Of a stretch of DNA of 64,000 bases, positions 33,346 to 46,273 are shown piece by piece; the first letter of the stretch is position 1, and every line of letters begins with the position of its first letter. Below the pieces are notes generated by a model. The model had not been told where the DNA came from and searched no databases. It saw only the letters and a program-made list of their open reading frames with translations. The stretch covers positions 2,232,001-2,296,000 of the forward strand of contig NC_068565.1 in the NCBI RefSeq assembly GCF_025698545.1. Reading direction: 5' to 3'. Made by a program: the position numbers and the translations under genes. The DNA comes from Gossypium raimondii (Eukaryota; Streptophyta; Magnoliopsida; Malvales; Malvaceae).

Positions 33346-34162
33346 CATGTTATATGTTATGTTTTTATTGAAAAAGGTTTTTTTTAGTAAACTAGGATGA
33401 AAATGATAATTCAAAAACTAAACTATTATAAAAAAATAGGTACGAAAATAAGAAAATATCTATAATTTAGAGTACTAATATATTATTTTTGAATAATCTC
33501 ATTATAAATTTTGATTACATCTGTTATTTGTGACACAATGTTAGAACTACCCATATCCCTTCCTCAATTCATAAATAGAAGGATATTATACTTCAGCGTA
33601 CTCAAACTCACATCCTCCCGTATTGGCAACAATGTTTATACCAACCCAGCTAATATTTAATGTCGTCCAAGATTCTAATATAAATAGGTTATTTAATTAA
33701 ATATCACTTTAATCAATGTATATTATCACAAAGCAAGTGAAAAAAGCAGCACTTTTCAGCTGTCAACATCCACCATTAGTGCTTCTTTTTTCAAAAGTAA
33801 TTACATCCTTTTTTGTGTGTGTGAAATTCGTGTCACCTTATTGTTAAAACACATGCTTGCAATCATACCCTTTTCAAAATAATTTTAAAAAAAAGCTTGG
33901 AAGCTACCATCCTCCACCACACCACACCAAACCCTTTCCTTATCAAATATCAAAATATCTAATTAAATTAATATGATTTATTTAAAAAAAATCACCAACC
34001 AATATTCATAATTTGATTAGTCTATTTAATAACTAATTAAGGATTATAAACATAGAGATAATCAATGCCTAACCTAAGATTAAGTCAAGAGATAATCTAA
34101 ATTCCTTTTTTTTTGCAGTTTTTTTTGTAATTCACCGAATTGTACAGATTTGATCCGGTGTG
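33346..34162. repeat. Copy 1 far-downstream segment and junction into copy 2
   Basis: 33346-33890 matches 42600-43180 and 36056-36570. It includes SINE copy f. 33890-34098 matches 47259-47452, so about 4 kb present after copy 3 is missing here, with a short shared 'aaaatgctt'-like phrase at the break. At about 34100 the sequence jumps into the bHLH 5' leader ('atctaaattcc'), the start of copy 2. Confidence 0.75.
33520..33650 (-). mobile_element. tRNA-derived SINE copy f
   Basis: Minus-strand family member ('acacaatgttagaactaccc', 'cagcgtactcaaactc'). Copies g and i are its duplicates in the other two segments. Confidence 0.6.
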
Positions 34163-34819
34163 ATGGCGTCCACAGTAATGAATCCATCGACAAACATGAA
34201 TTCTGATCGAAGGAAGATGATGATGATGAAGAAGAAACCGATGATCAAAGAGAATCAGACCAACCAGAGCCACACCAGATGGAAATCAGAGACACAGCAG
34301 CAGATCTTTTCCTCGAAACTCGTTGAAGCTTTGAGTCAGCTCAGTTTGGAAAACGGTTCCACTCCTTCTCCTTCGGCTCCACGCGGTGGTCGAGCTGTAC
34401 GTGAAGCTACTGATAAAGCTTTGGCCATCACGGCTAAAGGAAAAACAAGGTGGAGTCGAGCCATTTTGACCGGCCGGCTTAAGCTGAAGTTTCGAAAGCG
34501 AAAGAGACAGAGAGGATCCGCCGCTGCTGTGGCGGCCGTCACGGGGAGTAGTCGGTCGAAGAAATCGAGATTTAGCGTCTCGAAATTGAAAGCGAGAAGT
34601 ATACCGAACGTTCTAAGAAAAGTGAAAGTTCTTGGACGGTTAGTTCCCGGTTGCCGAAAGGAACCGTTACCGGTTATTCTTGAAGAAGCTACTGATTACA
34701 TAGCGGCACTTGAGATGCAAGTTCGAGCCATGGCCACTCTCGCCGAGTTGCTATCTGGTTCCGCCGCCAGCTCCAGCTCAATCCCTCCGCCTCATTCGCC
34801 ACCGCCGATTAGGCAGTGA
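34163..34819 (+). CDS. Atypical bHLH transcription factor, AIF/bHLH147-150-like (intact copy 2)
   Basis: A single-exon gene of 218 aa. Features in order: a basic Met/Lys-rich N-terminus; the family block [20 protein letters not shown] (39-58); a conserved [26 protein letters not shown] block (78-102) followed by Lys/Arg-rich KFRKRKRQR (109-117), likely nuclear; and the HLH (about 142-195) with VLRKVKVLGRLVPGCR, helix 2 VILEEATDYIAALEMQVRAM and a Leu-rich end. The region before the HLH lacks the H-E-R DNA-contact pattern, so by family knowledge it acts as a non-DNA-binding HLH that sequesters partners in brassinosteroid/growth control. The tail is Ser/Pro-rich. ATG 34163 is chosen; the preceding in-frame GTG is not a start. 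It is the only open copy of three, yet its segment starts about 60 bp upstream, inside the leader. Confidence 0.88.
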   Translation: MASTVMNPSTNMNSDRRKMMMMKKKPMIKENQTNQSHTRWKSETQQQIFSSKLVEALSQLSLENGSTPSPSAPRGGRAVREATDKALAITAKGKTRWSRAILTGRLKLKFRKRKRQRGSAAAVAAVTGSSRSKKSRFSVSKLKARSIPNVLRKVKVLGRLVPGCRKEPLPVILEEATDYIAALEMQVRAMATLAELLSGSAASSSSIPPPHSPPPIRQ

Positions 34820-34860
34820 CACTTTTCTTTATTATAATTTCCAGGTGTCACCCTCTCACC

Positions 34861-34891
<31 letters not shown>

Positions 34892-35764
34892 ACTCTCTCT
34901 CTTTTTCTCTCTCTTTATTACATATTTTTTCTTCTTTCAAAAACAAAAATATCGCCCTATTCAAATACATATGTTCTTTACTTCTTTACCTCCATTTTTA
35001 TTATCAATTTTAATATTATTCCATGGCTTTTGAATCCAATTCGCCATTGTTAACGAAAAAAAAAGAAACAGGGAAAAAGGGGGGAAATCCAGCATCTTCA
35101 CCTCTGGAAATATTATTACTCGTTGATGGATTAATGGTTGATTTTGTTTATTGGTTTTTTGAGGGTCCGAAGTGATTTTTGATAAGGAGGTGACAAATTA
35201 AGGTAGGTGACAAAATGCACTTGATGACTGATGGGGGCCCAAACCACTTCAGCCATTGGCTATTGGCTATTGGCTGCTACTCCACTACTCTATCGTGGGC
35301 TGATGATAATCTCCGAGGTTATGTGGTATTGTTGTTTTCACTTTTATTTTTTTCAATGTTCTATGTAATTATATTATGACCTGTTTGGGTTTGGTTAGCT
35401 AGATTTCAGTGAAGTTTCTACTAAAATGAACAAAAAATTTGTCCCCAACCCCAAACCTTTCTCTTTTCTTTTCTTTTTTTCATCCGAACGAAGGGGTGAC
35501 TGCCCTAAATTAGGCATATGTGAGAAAAGGTGATGCTGAGGCTGAAGGGTGGGCGAGCTTTATTGAGTAAGCGGTTGGTGATAGTGAGGGAGTGAGATGG
35601 GGCACCACTTGTCTTGAGACAAATATGCTTTGGTTAGGTCAGTTTCATAGTGATAAAACACAGTGGGACCAATAGGGGCTACCCCTTGTTTTCTTTCCTA
35701 AATGGTTTTATTCATGATTTAGCCTATAAATTATATATTTTTACAGTGATATTAAATCTTTTTG

Positions 35765-35985
35765 GGTAAACTACATAATTAGTCACCCAACTATTAGTAA
35801 TTTCTTTTTTGGTCACTCAAATATAAAAATTTACAAAATAGTCACCAAATATTTAATTTCGTCCACTAATATAAAAAAACCAAAAATCCAATATAATTGA
35901 ATGACCAAAGAAAATAAAATTAAATAATTGAGTGATTATTTTATCGTTTTCATAATTGAGTGACTACTATTATAGATTACCAACT
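35765..35985. mobile_element. Foldback MITE ('gggtaaactaca' family), copy 2 only complete
   Basis: The left arm GGGTAAACTACATAATTAGTC and the right arm with 'gagtgactactattatag' pair imperfectly. It is the same family as 54169-54407. In copy 3 (42483-42530) only the left ~45 bases remain, joined through a T-run to the right flank. Confidence 0.6.
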
Positions 35986-36229
35986 TTTTTTTATCTCGCT
36001 TTCATATTTGAGTTCATTTTTCCTATTTCCTCCTCAAAGTTACGGTTTCTATAACAACATGTTATATGTTATGTTTTTATTGAAAAGGTTTTTTAGTAAA
36101 CTAGGATGAAAATGATAATTCAAAAACTAAACTATTATAAAAAATAGGTACGAAAATAAGAAAATATGTATAATTTAGAGTACTAATATATTATTTTTGA
36201 ATAATCTCATTATAAATTTTGATTACATC

Positions 36230-36365
36230 TGTTATTTGTGACACAATGTTAGAACTACTCATATCCCTTCCTCAATTCATAAATAGAAGGATATTATACT
36301 TCAGCGTACTCAAACTCACACCCTTCTGTATTGGTAATAATGTCCATAGCAATCGAACTAATATT
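36230..36365 (-). mobile_element. tRNA-derived SINE copy g
   Basis: Orthologous-by-duplication partner of copies f and i, on the minus strand, with the same end phrases. Confidence 0.6.
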
Positions 36366-36691
36366 CAATGTCGTCCATGATTCTAATATAAATAAGTTAT
36401 TTAATTAAATATCACTTTAATCAATGGATATTATCACAAAGCAAGTGAAAAAAAGCAGCACTTTTCAGCTGTCAACATCCACCATTAGTGCTTCTTTTTT
36501 CAAAAGCAATTACAACCCTTTTTGTGTGTGTGAAATTGTTAAAACACATGCTTGCAATCATACCCTTTTCAAAATAATTAAAAAAAATACTTTCGGCTGA
36601 AAAAAAAAAAGAAAAGCAAAATGGAATTTTACATCCCTTAAAATGTTGACTTTTCAAAGCTCATTTAAATTAATGAAATGGAGAAATTTTG

Positions 36692-39600
36692 ATTAATATT
36701 TTCGGGGCAAAAAGACAATATGGTTACGAGAAACTTTGTTGTTAACAAGATCGGGCTGAAGTTAGAATTTTTTTTTTAAGAAAACGAAATTAAATTGTAA
36801 TTTTTATAATAGTAAAAATGCACTTTGATAATTTGAGTAATCTGTATCTTTATAATTTTTAAAGGATTAAATCAAATTTTTATCATTTTAGGGGGCAAAG
36901 TGTAATTTTACTTTTACTAATTTAAAATTTTAAAAATTTAAAGGGCCTAAATGAAAATTTTGCCAACCCCCTAGCTACTCCCCCAGATGAGATAGGATTA
37001 GTGAGTATATTATTATCTTGTCTCGTTTGGTTACTAAAGTAATAATAACAAGAAAAAGCTTATCTATTACGCATGTGTTACAATAATTAGACATAAATAA
37101 AAATTAATTAGTAAGCATTTAAACTTAAAATTAGAAAGATGACTAATAGCTAATGTAAAAATAAGACATCTTCAAAATAAGCGAAAATTTGTCTTTTCAC
37201 CGCTAAAAATAAGTCATGAGAGTGGCTAAATATTACCGGTCTAATTAGTTTATTACTAACCCATATACTAAAATATATTGAAAAAAATAATTTTTACTAA
37301 AAGTAGTTATTTTTATAATAATAAATAACAATTTTATTATTATTAAAATTAAATTAATATTCGATTGAATTGTACAATCATATTAAATCTTTATAAATTT
37401 TTGTTAAAATTGAATTATTGATGGTGTCATAAAATATTTGTGTTAAAATTTTATACCGGTATCAATTTCACGCTTTATCTTTAAGAAAACTTTTATTAAA
37501 AGTCACATTTTTATATTTAATATATTTTTAATTTCAAAATACATAGTGACAAAAATCAGAAGATAATTGAAGCAACAAAACAAGTAAAGAAGCTAACACA
37601 TATATAAAAGTTAATAACAAATTTGATTACAGTGGGCAAATTTGATTACGGTAGATGACAGTGGTTACAATGACCCAAAATTATTTTTTTAAATTTAACC
37701 CGAATAAATATATTCGATTCGATTCGAGGAAATTTCAAGATGATAAAATAACATTCGTTAACTTGATTAACTCAAAATTTTTTATTCAATTCAATTCAAT
37801 TCAATCCAACGTCCACTAGGGTCTAAAATCTTATATACTAAATATTTTCATTTAAATAATCATATATTTGAAAAAAGTTGTAAAAACATTTATTTTATGG
37901 ATAATCGTCATTGCAGCGGATGAAAACAATTTATGTTCCTCATGGGATGGTGTCTCCTTTGTCAATTAGTGGAAGCCAAGCTAACCCCACGTATCCATTT
38001 ACTTTAGGATTAATGAAAACGATAAAGGGTTCATTTGCACTCGTGTAAAATTATTAATATAATTTTATAACTTTTATAACTTTTACTATATCTAATATTT
38101 TAATAATTCATCTGTAACAGTTTATGTTTATTTCTGTAAATTATGCATGTCAATTTTGAAATAAATTAAAATTTTAACTATTTATTTTATGTTAAAAACC
38201 TTTTAATTGTTATTTATATAATATTTTCAATAGATACGATAGGAGTATCAGGTTAATTCGAAAATTAATTGTAAAAATAATGCAAGCGTGTAAAATCATA
38301 TTAGATTTTACACTAGTGTAAATAATCCCATATTCAATGAAAATAATATTAAGTGCGGATAAATAAATAAATAATATTCTAAGGACAATTATTTGATACA
38401 TAAAATGTGAAATTTTTTTACAATGGTGAAGTCAGATTTTTTTTTGAGGTATCAAAATTGAATTGTATACTTATACAATAATAAAATACAATTTCATCAT
38501 TTTAATAGTCTATATCTTTATAATTTTAGAGGATTAAATTAAATTTTTATCATTTTTAGGGGCTAAAGTGTAATTTTACCATTACTAGTTTAGAACTTTA
38601 TAAATTATAAAAGGCGTAAATGAAAATTTCTAAAATGATTTTATATAAACTTAAAATGATATTAAATCAAAATTGTGTAAGTAAATTGTGAAAATTGAAT
38701 TAAATTAATATTTTCATGTATAATAATTTTATTTATTTATTTTCTTCTATATAAGTGTAGTATCAAAATTTCTAGTATTTGTTTTTAATACAATGCCTAG
38801 AATTACCTATAGCCCATTCACTAACTCTTAAATAAGAGGATAATACGTTTTAACACACTCGAACTTACATTCTCTTGTACCGACAACAATATCAATACTA
38901 ACTAAGCCAAGACTCTATCGACAGAAAAGGACAATAATTAATTGGCCTCAATAGTTGAATTACTAAAATCTATATTATTATATATAAAAGGAAGCCTCTA
39001 ATGCTATAATTTTTTACACCTGTCTAAGGTTTTTATTTTAATTGTAAATATAAAATGGTAAAATTTTAATTCCAATCCTTTTATTTTATTTAGATTACAT
39101 AAAATGTTCAAATTTCAATTTTAATCTATATTACGGTAAAATTTAAGATTTATTTTTCATACATAATATTTTACGTAATTTGGTATCTCAATGATTATAA
39201 TTTCATTATTTATTTATATAGAAAGAAAGTCCTAAGTGATTTTGTCAATAGATGTATCCCTTTTAACGAGACGTGCAAATTACCATGTATATTACTCAAA
39301 ACTATCTAGAATAATATAAAATGTTATATTAATAATACTAAATTTAAAAATAAATAATCTTTTAAAAGTCAATATGTACATTTATCAAACAATATAATTA
39401 TATTTACTAATATTTCAGTATAAATATAGCATTTATAAAATTTAGCAAGAAAAATTCACTACTTAATATTTCAGACTTAAGTTTTCAGTTTATCAAACAC
39501 ACCCTTATTTTTAAAGCTAAACTGTGAGTATCGATTTATTCAATCTAATGAATAATCACGTAAATAATTTTTAAATAATTAGACAAATAACGTAAATTCA

Positions 39601-40932
39601 ATAGCTTAAAAATAAAAAACTAGAGGACAAATAATTTATTTTGCATTAATTTTTTTTACCTTTAATAAGTGAGAGACAAGAATAAATCCCTTCATCTAAT
39701 TCAATTATTTATTATAAAATTAGTATGTTAAAAAATGCTCTAGATAATAATTATTATAGCATAGATTTTTTTTTTAAATTTCAAAAATTGAAAGTAAATA
39801 TATTAGGCCCCAAGTGTGGTCTGGGTTCGAGTTGCGCTAGTTGCGTTGGTTGTTTGGGTTTTGCTTTATTATTGTAATTTACAGAAAAATGACATACAAT
39901 AAACAATGAAATGTTTGGTTGAATGGTAAATTTAAAATTTTAGTAATCCAATTAGAGTAGTCAAGCGAGGTCAAATCCTACCGTATGTATATTTTTTTTC
40001 ATTTTTGTTAAAATGAAAAGATTAAAATATCCTCGAATACTATAATTTATTTTAATTACGAAAGGATGTTTTCTTAATTTCTTAACAGATTTGATACCCA
40101 ACACCAACTTTGTCAACAATTTTATTAATAGTATAGAAGTATATAGATACAACTGGTGGAGATTATAAATTGTGTATATAAAAATGTATAAAACAAAGAT
40201 AATAAAGCTTTGATTGAGTAGTAAATTATAAATTTAAAGTTTTTCTAATCCATTTGGCGTGAGTTTAAATCACATCATAAGCATACTTTTTTTAAATGAA
40301 AAGACTAAAGTACTTTAAAATAATATGACTTGTTTTGATTATGAAAAACATTTTCGTAATTTTTAACCGAGTTGATATTTGATTAACTCGTTACACAAAC
40401 TCAATCGAGATTTTATTAATAGTAAGTATATATATAACTGGTGGAGATGATAAATTGTGTATATTAAAAAATGTATAAAAATATTAAAACAATGTAAGTA
40501 ACATTTATAATTAAATAAAAATATTTAAAATTAAATTATTTTAAAATACACGTGTCAAACATTCTGCAAAAAAAAATTGAAACGGAGCCCGCTCGTAAGA
40601 GCGGTCCGACCGAACGATCCACACCCCCAGCCAATACCAAAAGCCAATAAATTAAAGGGAAAATACCCAATAACCGACGCATGCTTTCTTTACGGCCTTT
40701 TCTCTCCCTCTAACAACGAACCATCGACATCCGTTACCGACTCCGTTCCGTCCGTTCATCCCCGTTCTAACCTTTTTCTCTGACTTCAACAAAAGGCGTA
40801 ATAAATTCTTTTTTCTCTCTTCTTTTTTGGAATTTTGGTTTCAAAAATCTAAAAAATTCTGAATCTAAATTCCTTTTTTTTTGCAATTTTTTTTTTGTAA
40901 TTCACCGAATCGTACGGATTTGATCCGGTGTG
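36692..40932. repeat. Copy 3 upstream segment
   Basis: Near-identical duplicate of 22545-26131 plus 29065-29755, but without the 2.9-kb LTR. It contains SINE copy h and the 5' region of bHLH copy 3, including the GC-richer stretch at 40577-40783. It is non-coding apart from the short conserved frame noted for copy 1. Confidence 0.85.
38756..38905 (-). mobile_element. tRNA-derived SINE copy h
   Basis: Duplicate partner of copy e at the corresponding position of the segmental duplication. Confidence 0.65.
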
Positions 40933-41577
40933 ATGGCGTCCACAGTAATGAATCCATCGACAAACATGAATTATGATCGAAGGAAGATGAAGAAGAAGAA
41001 GAAACCGATGATCAAAGAGAATCATATCAACCAGAGCCACACCAGATAGAAATCAGAGACACAGCAGCAGATCTTTTCCTCGAAACTCATTGAAGCTTTG
41101 AGTCAGCTCAGTTTGGAAAACGGTTCCACTCCTTTTCCTTCGGCTCCACGCGGTGGTCGAGCTGTACGTGAAGCTACTGATAAAGCTTTGGCCATCACGG
41201 CTAAAGGAAAAACCAGGTGGAGTCGAGCCATTTTGACGGGCCGGCTTAAGCTGATGTTTCGAAAGCGGAAGTGACAGAAAGGATCCGCCGCTGCCGTGGC
41301 GACCGTCACCAGGAGTAGCCGGTCGAAGAAACCGAGAGTTAACGTCTCGAAATTGAAAGCGAGAAGTATACCGAACGTTCTAAGGAAAGTGAAAGCTCTT
41401 GGACGGTTAGTTCCCGGTTGCCGAAAGGAACCGTTACCGGTTATTCTTGAAGAAGCTACTGATTACATAGCGGCACTTGAGATGCAAGTTCGAGCCATGA
41501 CCACTCTCGCCGAGTTGCTATCTGGTTCCGCCACTCCAATTTCACCCCTCCCCTCATTCGCCACGACTAGGCAGTGA
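40933..41577 (+). pseudogene. Atypical bHLH (AIF/bHLH147-150-like) copy 3, two nonsense codons
   Basis: The reading frame is kept from ATG to the normal stop (215 codons), but two in-frame stops interrupt it: TAG at 41047-41049, replacing the conserved Trp of TRWKSET, and TGA at 41272-41274 in the Lys/Arg-rich stretch. The HLH and its flanks are otherwise intact, so inactivation appears recent. The C-terminal tail is rearranged (SATPISPLPSFATTRQ). Unlike copy 2 it keeps the full upstream segment. Confidence 0.87.
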
Positions 41578-43300
41578 CATTTTTTTTTATTATAATTTCC
41601 AAGTGTCACCCTCTCTCTCTCTCTCCCCCTCTCCCTCTCTATTACGTAATTTTTTTCTTTCAAAAACGAAAATATCGCCCCTGTTCAAATACATGTGTTC
41701 TTTACTTCTTTACTTCCATTTTTATTATCAATTTTAATATTATTCCATGGCTTTTGAATCCAATCCGCCATTGTTAACGAAAAAAAAAGAAACAGGGAAA
41801 AATGGGGGAAATCCAGCATCTTCACCTCTGGAAATATTATTACTCGTTGATGGATTAATGGTTGATTTTGTTTATTGGTTTTTTGAGGGTCCGAAGTGAT
41901 TATTGATGAGGAGGTGACAAATTAAGGTAGGTGACAAAATGCACTTGATGACTGATGGGGGCCCAAACCACTTCAGCCATTGGCTATTGGCTATTGGCTG
42001 CTACTCCACTACTCTATCGTGGGCTGATGATAATCTCCGAGGTTATGTGGTATTGTTGTTTTCACTTTTTTTTTTTTCAATGTTCTATGTAATTATATTA
42101 TGACCTGTTTGGGTTTGGTTAGCTAGATTTCAGTGAAGTTTCTACTAAAATGAATAAAAAATTTGTCCCCAACCCCAAACCTTTCTCTTTTCTTTTTTTC
42201 ATCCTAACGAAGGGGTGACTGCCCTAAATTAGGCATATGTGAGAGAAGGTGGTGCTGAGGCTGAAGGGTGGGCGAGCTTTATTGAGAAAACGATTGGTGA
42301 TAGTGAGGGAGTGAGATGGGGCACCACTTGTCTTGAGACAAATATGCTTTGGTTAGGTCAGTTTCATAGTGATAAAACACAGTGGGACCAATAGGGGCTA
42401 CCCCTTGTTTTCTTTCCTAAATGGTTTTATTCATGATTTAGCCTATAAATTATATATTTTTACAGTTATATTAAATCTTTTTGGGTAAACTACATAATTA
42501 GTCACCCAACTATTAGTAATTTCTTTTTTTTTATCTCGCTTTCATATTTGAGTTCATTTTTCCTATTTCCTCCTCAAAGTTACCTGTTTCTATAACATGT
42601 TATATGTTATGTTTTTATTGAAAAGGTTTTCTTTAGTAAACTAGGATGAAAATGATAATTCAAAAACTAAACTATTATAAAAAAAATAGGTACGAAAATA
42701 AGAAAATATGTATAATTTGGAGTACTAATATATTATTTTGAATAATCTCATTATAAATTTTGATTACATACATTATTTGTGACACAATGTTAGAACTACT
42801 CATATCCCTTCCTCAATTCATAAATAGAAGGATATTATACTTCAGTGTACTCAAACTCACATCCTCTTGTATTAACAACAATGTCCATACCAATCGAGCT
42901 AATATTCAATGTTGTCCATAATTCTAATATAAATAGGTTATTTAATTAAATATCACTTTAATCAATGTATATTATCACAAAGCAAGTGAAAAAAAAAGCA
43001 GCACTTTTCAGCTGTCAACATCCACCATTAGTGCTTCTTATTGGATGTCACAATTCAAGCTTTTATAATAACATTTTCAAAAGCAATTACCACCTTTTTT
43101 GTGTGTGTGAAATTCAAATTCGTGTCACCTTACTGTTAAAACACATGCTTGCAATCATACCCTTTTCAAAATAATTAAAAAAAATGCTTTCGGCTGAAAA
43201 AAAAAAGAAAAAAGAAAGCAAAATGGAATTTTACATCCCATACAATGTTGACTTTTCAAAGCTTATTTAAATTAATGAAATGGAGAAATTTTGTTATTAG
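41578..43300. repeat. Copy 3 downstream segment
   Basis: Matches 34820-36660, with a shorter (CT)n tract and most of the MITE missing near 42525. It includes SINE copy i at 42770-42905. No gene is seen. Confidence 0.75.
42770..42905 (-). mobile_element. tRNA-derived SINE copy i
   Basis: Third member of the f/g/i set, on the minus strand. Confidence 0.6.
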
Positions 43301-43499
43301 TCCTTGTAAGTTGTAAGTTGGTTAAATCTGATCATTATACTTTTTAAATGTCGAAAATTTAATCTCAGTCCAAACAATAACAGTTAAATTCGTTATGTCA
43401 AATTCTTTTATTAGTCTCGTACTTTGCATAAATTATGAGTTTAATATTTATTTTCAATGATTATCATTTTAAATTCATACATTTTTAAAATTTTAAAAT

Positions 43500-43645
43500 T
43501 TTATTCATGAACAAAACAACCATATTATGGTTTGCACTCAAAGATTTCGAATCTGTAATAAGCATTGATTACAGACCCATCGTCATGATTTGCTTGTAGC
43601 TTCTCCACTATAGCAATAGCATCTCCTTCAATCAGTAAAGTTTTT
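43500..43645 (-). mobile_element. LINE RNase H fragment
   Basis: Minus-strand translation gives LLIEGDAIAIVEKLQANHDD followed by GSVINAYYRFEIFECK. This resembles the RNase H-like domain at the 3' end of plant L1-type LINE ORF2 ('EGDA...vvekL...'). The frame breaks soon after, with a stop following ECKP. It is a short relic just left of the LTR start. Confidence 0.5.
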
Positions 43646-44559
43646 AATTTTTATAAAGTAAGTGTTGACACCATTTTTTTTGATGAAAACGGGGTCGACT
43701 TAGGTTTTGAAAAATGAAAACGAAAACGGGAGTCGCCACCGATCCTTTTTGATGAGGTGTGATCGGATCACCTCGAAAAGTGGTTGTTTTTAATAAACAA
43801 TTTAATTTTATTAAAACAACAAGTTTGATCCACGAAATTCAGAAAACGGGTTCGGGAGTCGGTTACGTACGAGGAAGGATTAGCACCCTCGTAACGCCCA
43901 AAATTGGTACCTAGTTGATTAATTAATGTCTTAGTGTCGAAAATTAAAATCTTTAAAGAAATTTAGAATACGATCCTTTATTGATATGTTGAAAATTTAT
44001 GGGAAAAGGACATATTTCACGTTAATCGAGAAAGAGAATTATATTCAGTAAGTTATGACACAATGTCTTGAATTCCCGATGCGCGAATGAATATTGAAAA
44101 TTCACTTATTTAAAAGATATTTTAGTTATCTCGGATTTAAAAAAGGGGTCGTGCCCAGTAAGTTAGGACACGATCTTTTCTTAATTCCCGAGATCATTTA
44201 AAACTTGAGTTTGAAAAGATTCATGTATTTAGATTTATTGTGAAAATCGAAACCCAGTAAGTTAGGGTACGACCTTCTTGAATCTAAACACGAGATTTTG
44301 CTTATTTGAAAATCGAAACTTATGCATCGAGATAAATTAATCTAACTCGAAATAGTTAAAATGAAATATAAGGTTAATATGCGTACAAAGCAATATTGAA
44401 TGTGATGGTATAAAAATAATACGAGCAACAATAATAAAATGAATGAATAAAAGAGACAAATTAATAACATGCAAAATAACAAGTATATAAGCAAGTAAAG
44501 TTAAAGCATTCCTTTAAAATGCCAATGAAAACGTAAATAAATAAATAAAGAGAATGTAA

Positions 44560-45110
44560 AAAGGATACATATGTATGTGTTTATAAAAATAAGTATATAG
44601 ATATAGACAGGTATGTATGTAGGTTAAAAATATAAGAAAAACATAAGTATGTATATATGCATATAAATATAAAAAGTTATAGGAATATATATATGTAAAG
44701 TATAAAGTATAAAATATAAATAATATACAAGTATGTGTATATATATATAATAATAATAAATTTATGTACGCACATGTATTAAAAAATAAAATATGAAAAA
44801 TATGTATGTATATGCGCTCTAAAATATACAAACTATATATGTAAAAAGGGATGCATTTTAAACATATAAAGAATATATATAGGTATATATATATATATAT
44901 ATATATTTATGAAAATAACATATGTATATAGATATATAGATGTGTATATAAATTATAAAATATAAAAATAAATATGTATGTATATATATATATATACATA
45001 TATATAGATAAGCTATAAAAATATGTACACGTACATGTATATATATGTACATATATATAATTAGATCTAAAATTAAAAAAGTACAAATGAGCAACTAATA
45101 ATAATAATAA
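44560..45110. repeat. Low-complexity (TATG)n/(TA)n tract
   Basis: Dominated by tatatg, tatata and atgtatg runs, with an (ata/ata)n tail near 45095-45122. Long open frames on the minus strand here are an effect of base composition and have no protein-like content. Confidence 0.85.
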
Positions 45111-46273
45111 TAATAACAATAATCTAATTTGCTTACAAAATAATTAAAATAAATAAAACAAGCAGGTTAGATCAAATCTTGGAACAAAGTTCGGGGTTCA
45201 AAACGCAAATAAACAAAAATAAGATCCCCAGGGACCAAATTACAATGCGCCCCAAAGAACAGAGGGCTGATTGAGCAAATGTTCCCATTATTATGCACAG
45301 CGTTTTGGCGCGGGCTAAAATGAAAAGCGCAGAAAATTACGCGGCTGAATTTTAAAAAACAAAAAGGACCCCATTGCACGACGGCGCGAAAGAAAAGGGA
45401 CCTTACGCGCCAATTACCCAATAACACAAAACGCGCGGATCCTTCCCTGGGTCGGGTCACCGCGCGGGCATAGGCCATTAAACGGCGTCGTTTCGTATTT
45501 AAAAATAAAAAAATAAAAAAAACTTCCCAAATTACTCTAATCTGCCGTTCTTTAAGAAAACAAAGCAAAAATATGAAACCCTAGCCTCCCTCTTTTCGTC
45601 TCTACCGCTTCAAAAACTAGAAGCCTCTCTTCCTCAGCTCCGATTTGGACGGAATGAAGAAGAGCTTCGACGGCACCGAGGTAAGAACTCCGTCCTTTCC
45701 TTTTTTATTTTATATATATAACCTTATATACATATATATGCTTTAAAAGAACAGAAAAAAAAACACAAAAAGAAATAAATAAATTCGGAGACCGAATGAA
45801 AAAAAGAAATCAGAACCTTTCTTCAAAGATTTTCGATTTTTTATTGATTCAGCAATGTTTTTTTTCAATCGAATCCCCCCGATTACATTTGTTTGATTCG
45901 GCTTTTTATAGCCGAAAACAATGATACCGTTCTATTTCACTTCTGTTACTGTTTCTTGTGTTCTGTCTCTGCCTTATTTTCGTCTGTTTATTTCGTTTGC
46001 AGGACCTGATGAAGTCAACGGAGACGGAAAGCTTCCATTTTAATGCAAGGCGCAGCTGGCGGTGGCAGACCTCGGGCGTGGTGCGCGCCGAAGACGCACA
46101 TGGGTAGCAGCGGCGCGAGGCAAGGGCAGGGAACCCTAGGGTTCCCTGTGTTGTTTAGTTTTTGGGCCCCAATGGGCCGTTTTAGATTTTGGGCCTTGGG
46201 CCGGGTATTGTAGTTGGGCTTCAAAATTAGGTTAACTGTTTGGTTTGGAGGCCCGGGAAAATTTGGGCTTAAT

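Larger units (their letters stand above)
34820..36691. repeat. Copy 2 downstream segment
   Basis: Duplicate of 41578-43290. It contains a (CT)n tract near 34861-34900, conserved unique blocks (35040-35700), a MITE at 35765-35985 and SINE copy g. It ends at 'gagaaattttgatt', where it joins the copy 3 segment; 'ttgatt' is shared at the breakpoint. Confidence 0.75.

Noticed and set aside
44514-45119. Three long minus-strand open frames rich in Tyr, Ile and His
   Set aside because: They are translations of (TATG)n/(TA)n low-complexity DNA within the LTR-type segment.
45167-45568. A 133-codon minus-strand frame in GC-richer DNA
   Set aside because: It lies in LTR leader-like sequence. No motif, no signal for splicing and no family resemblance.
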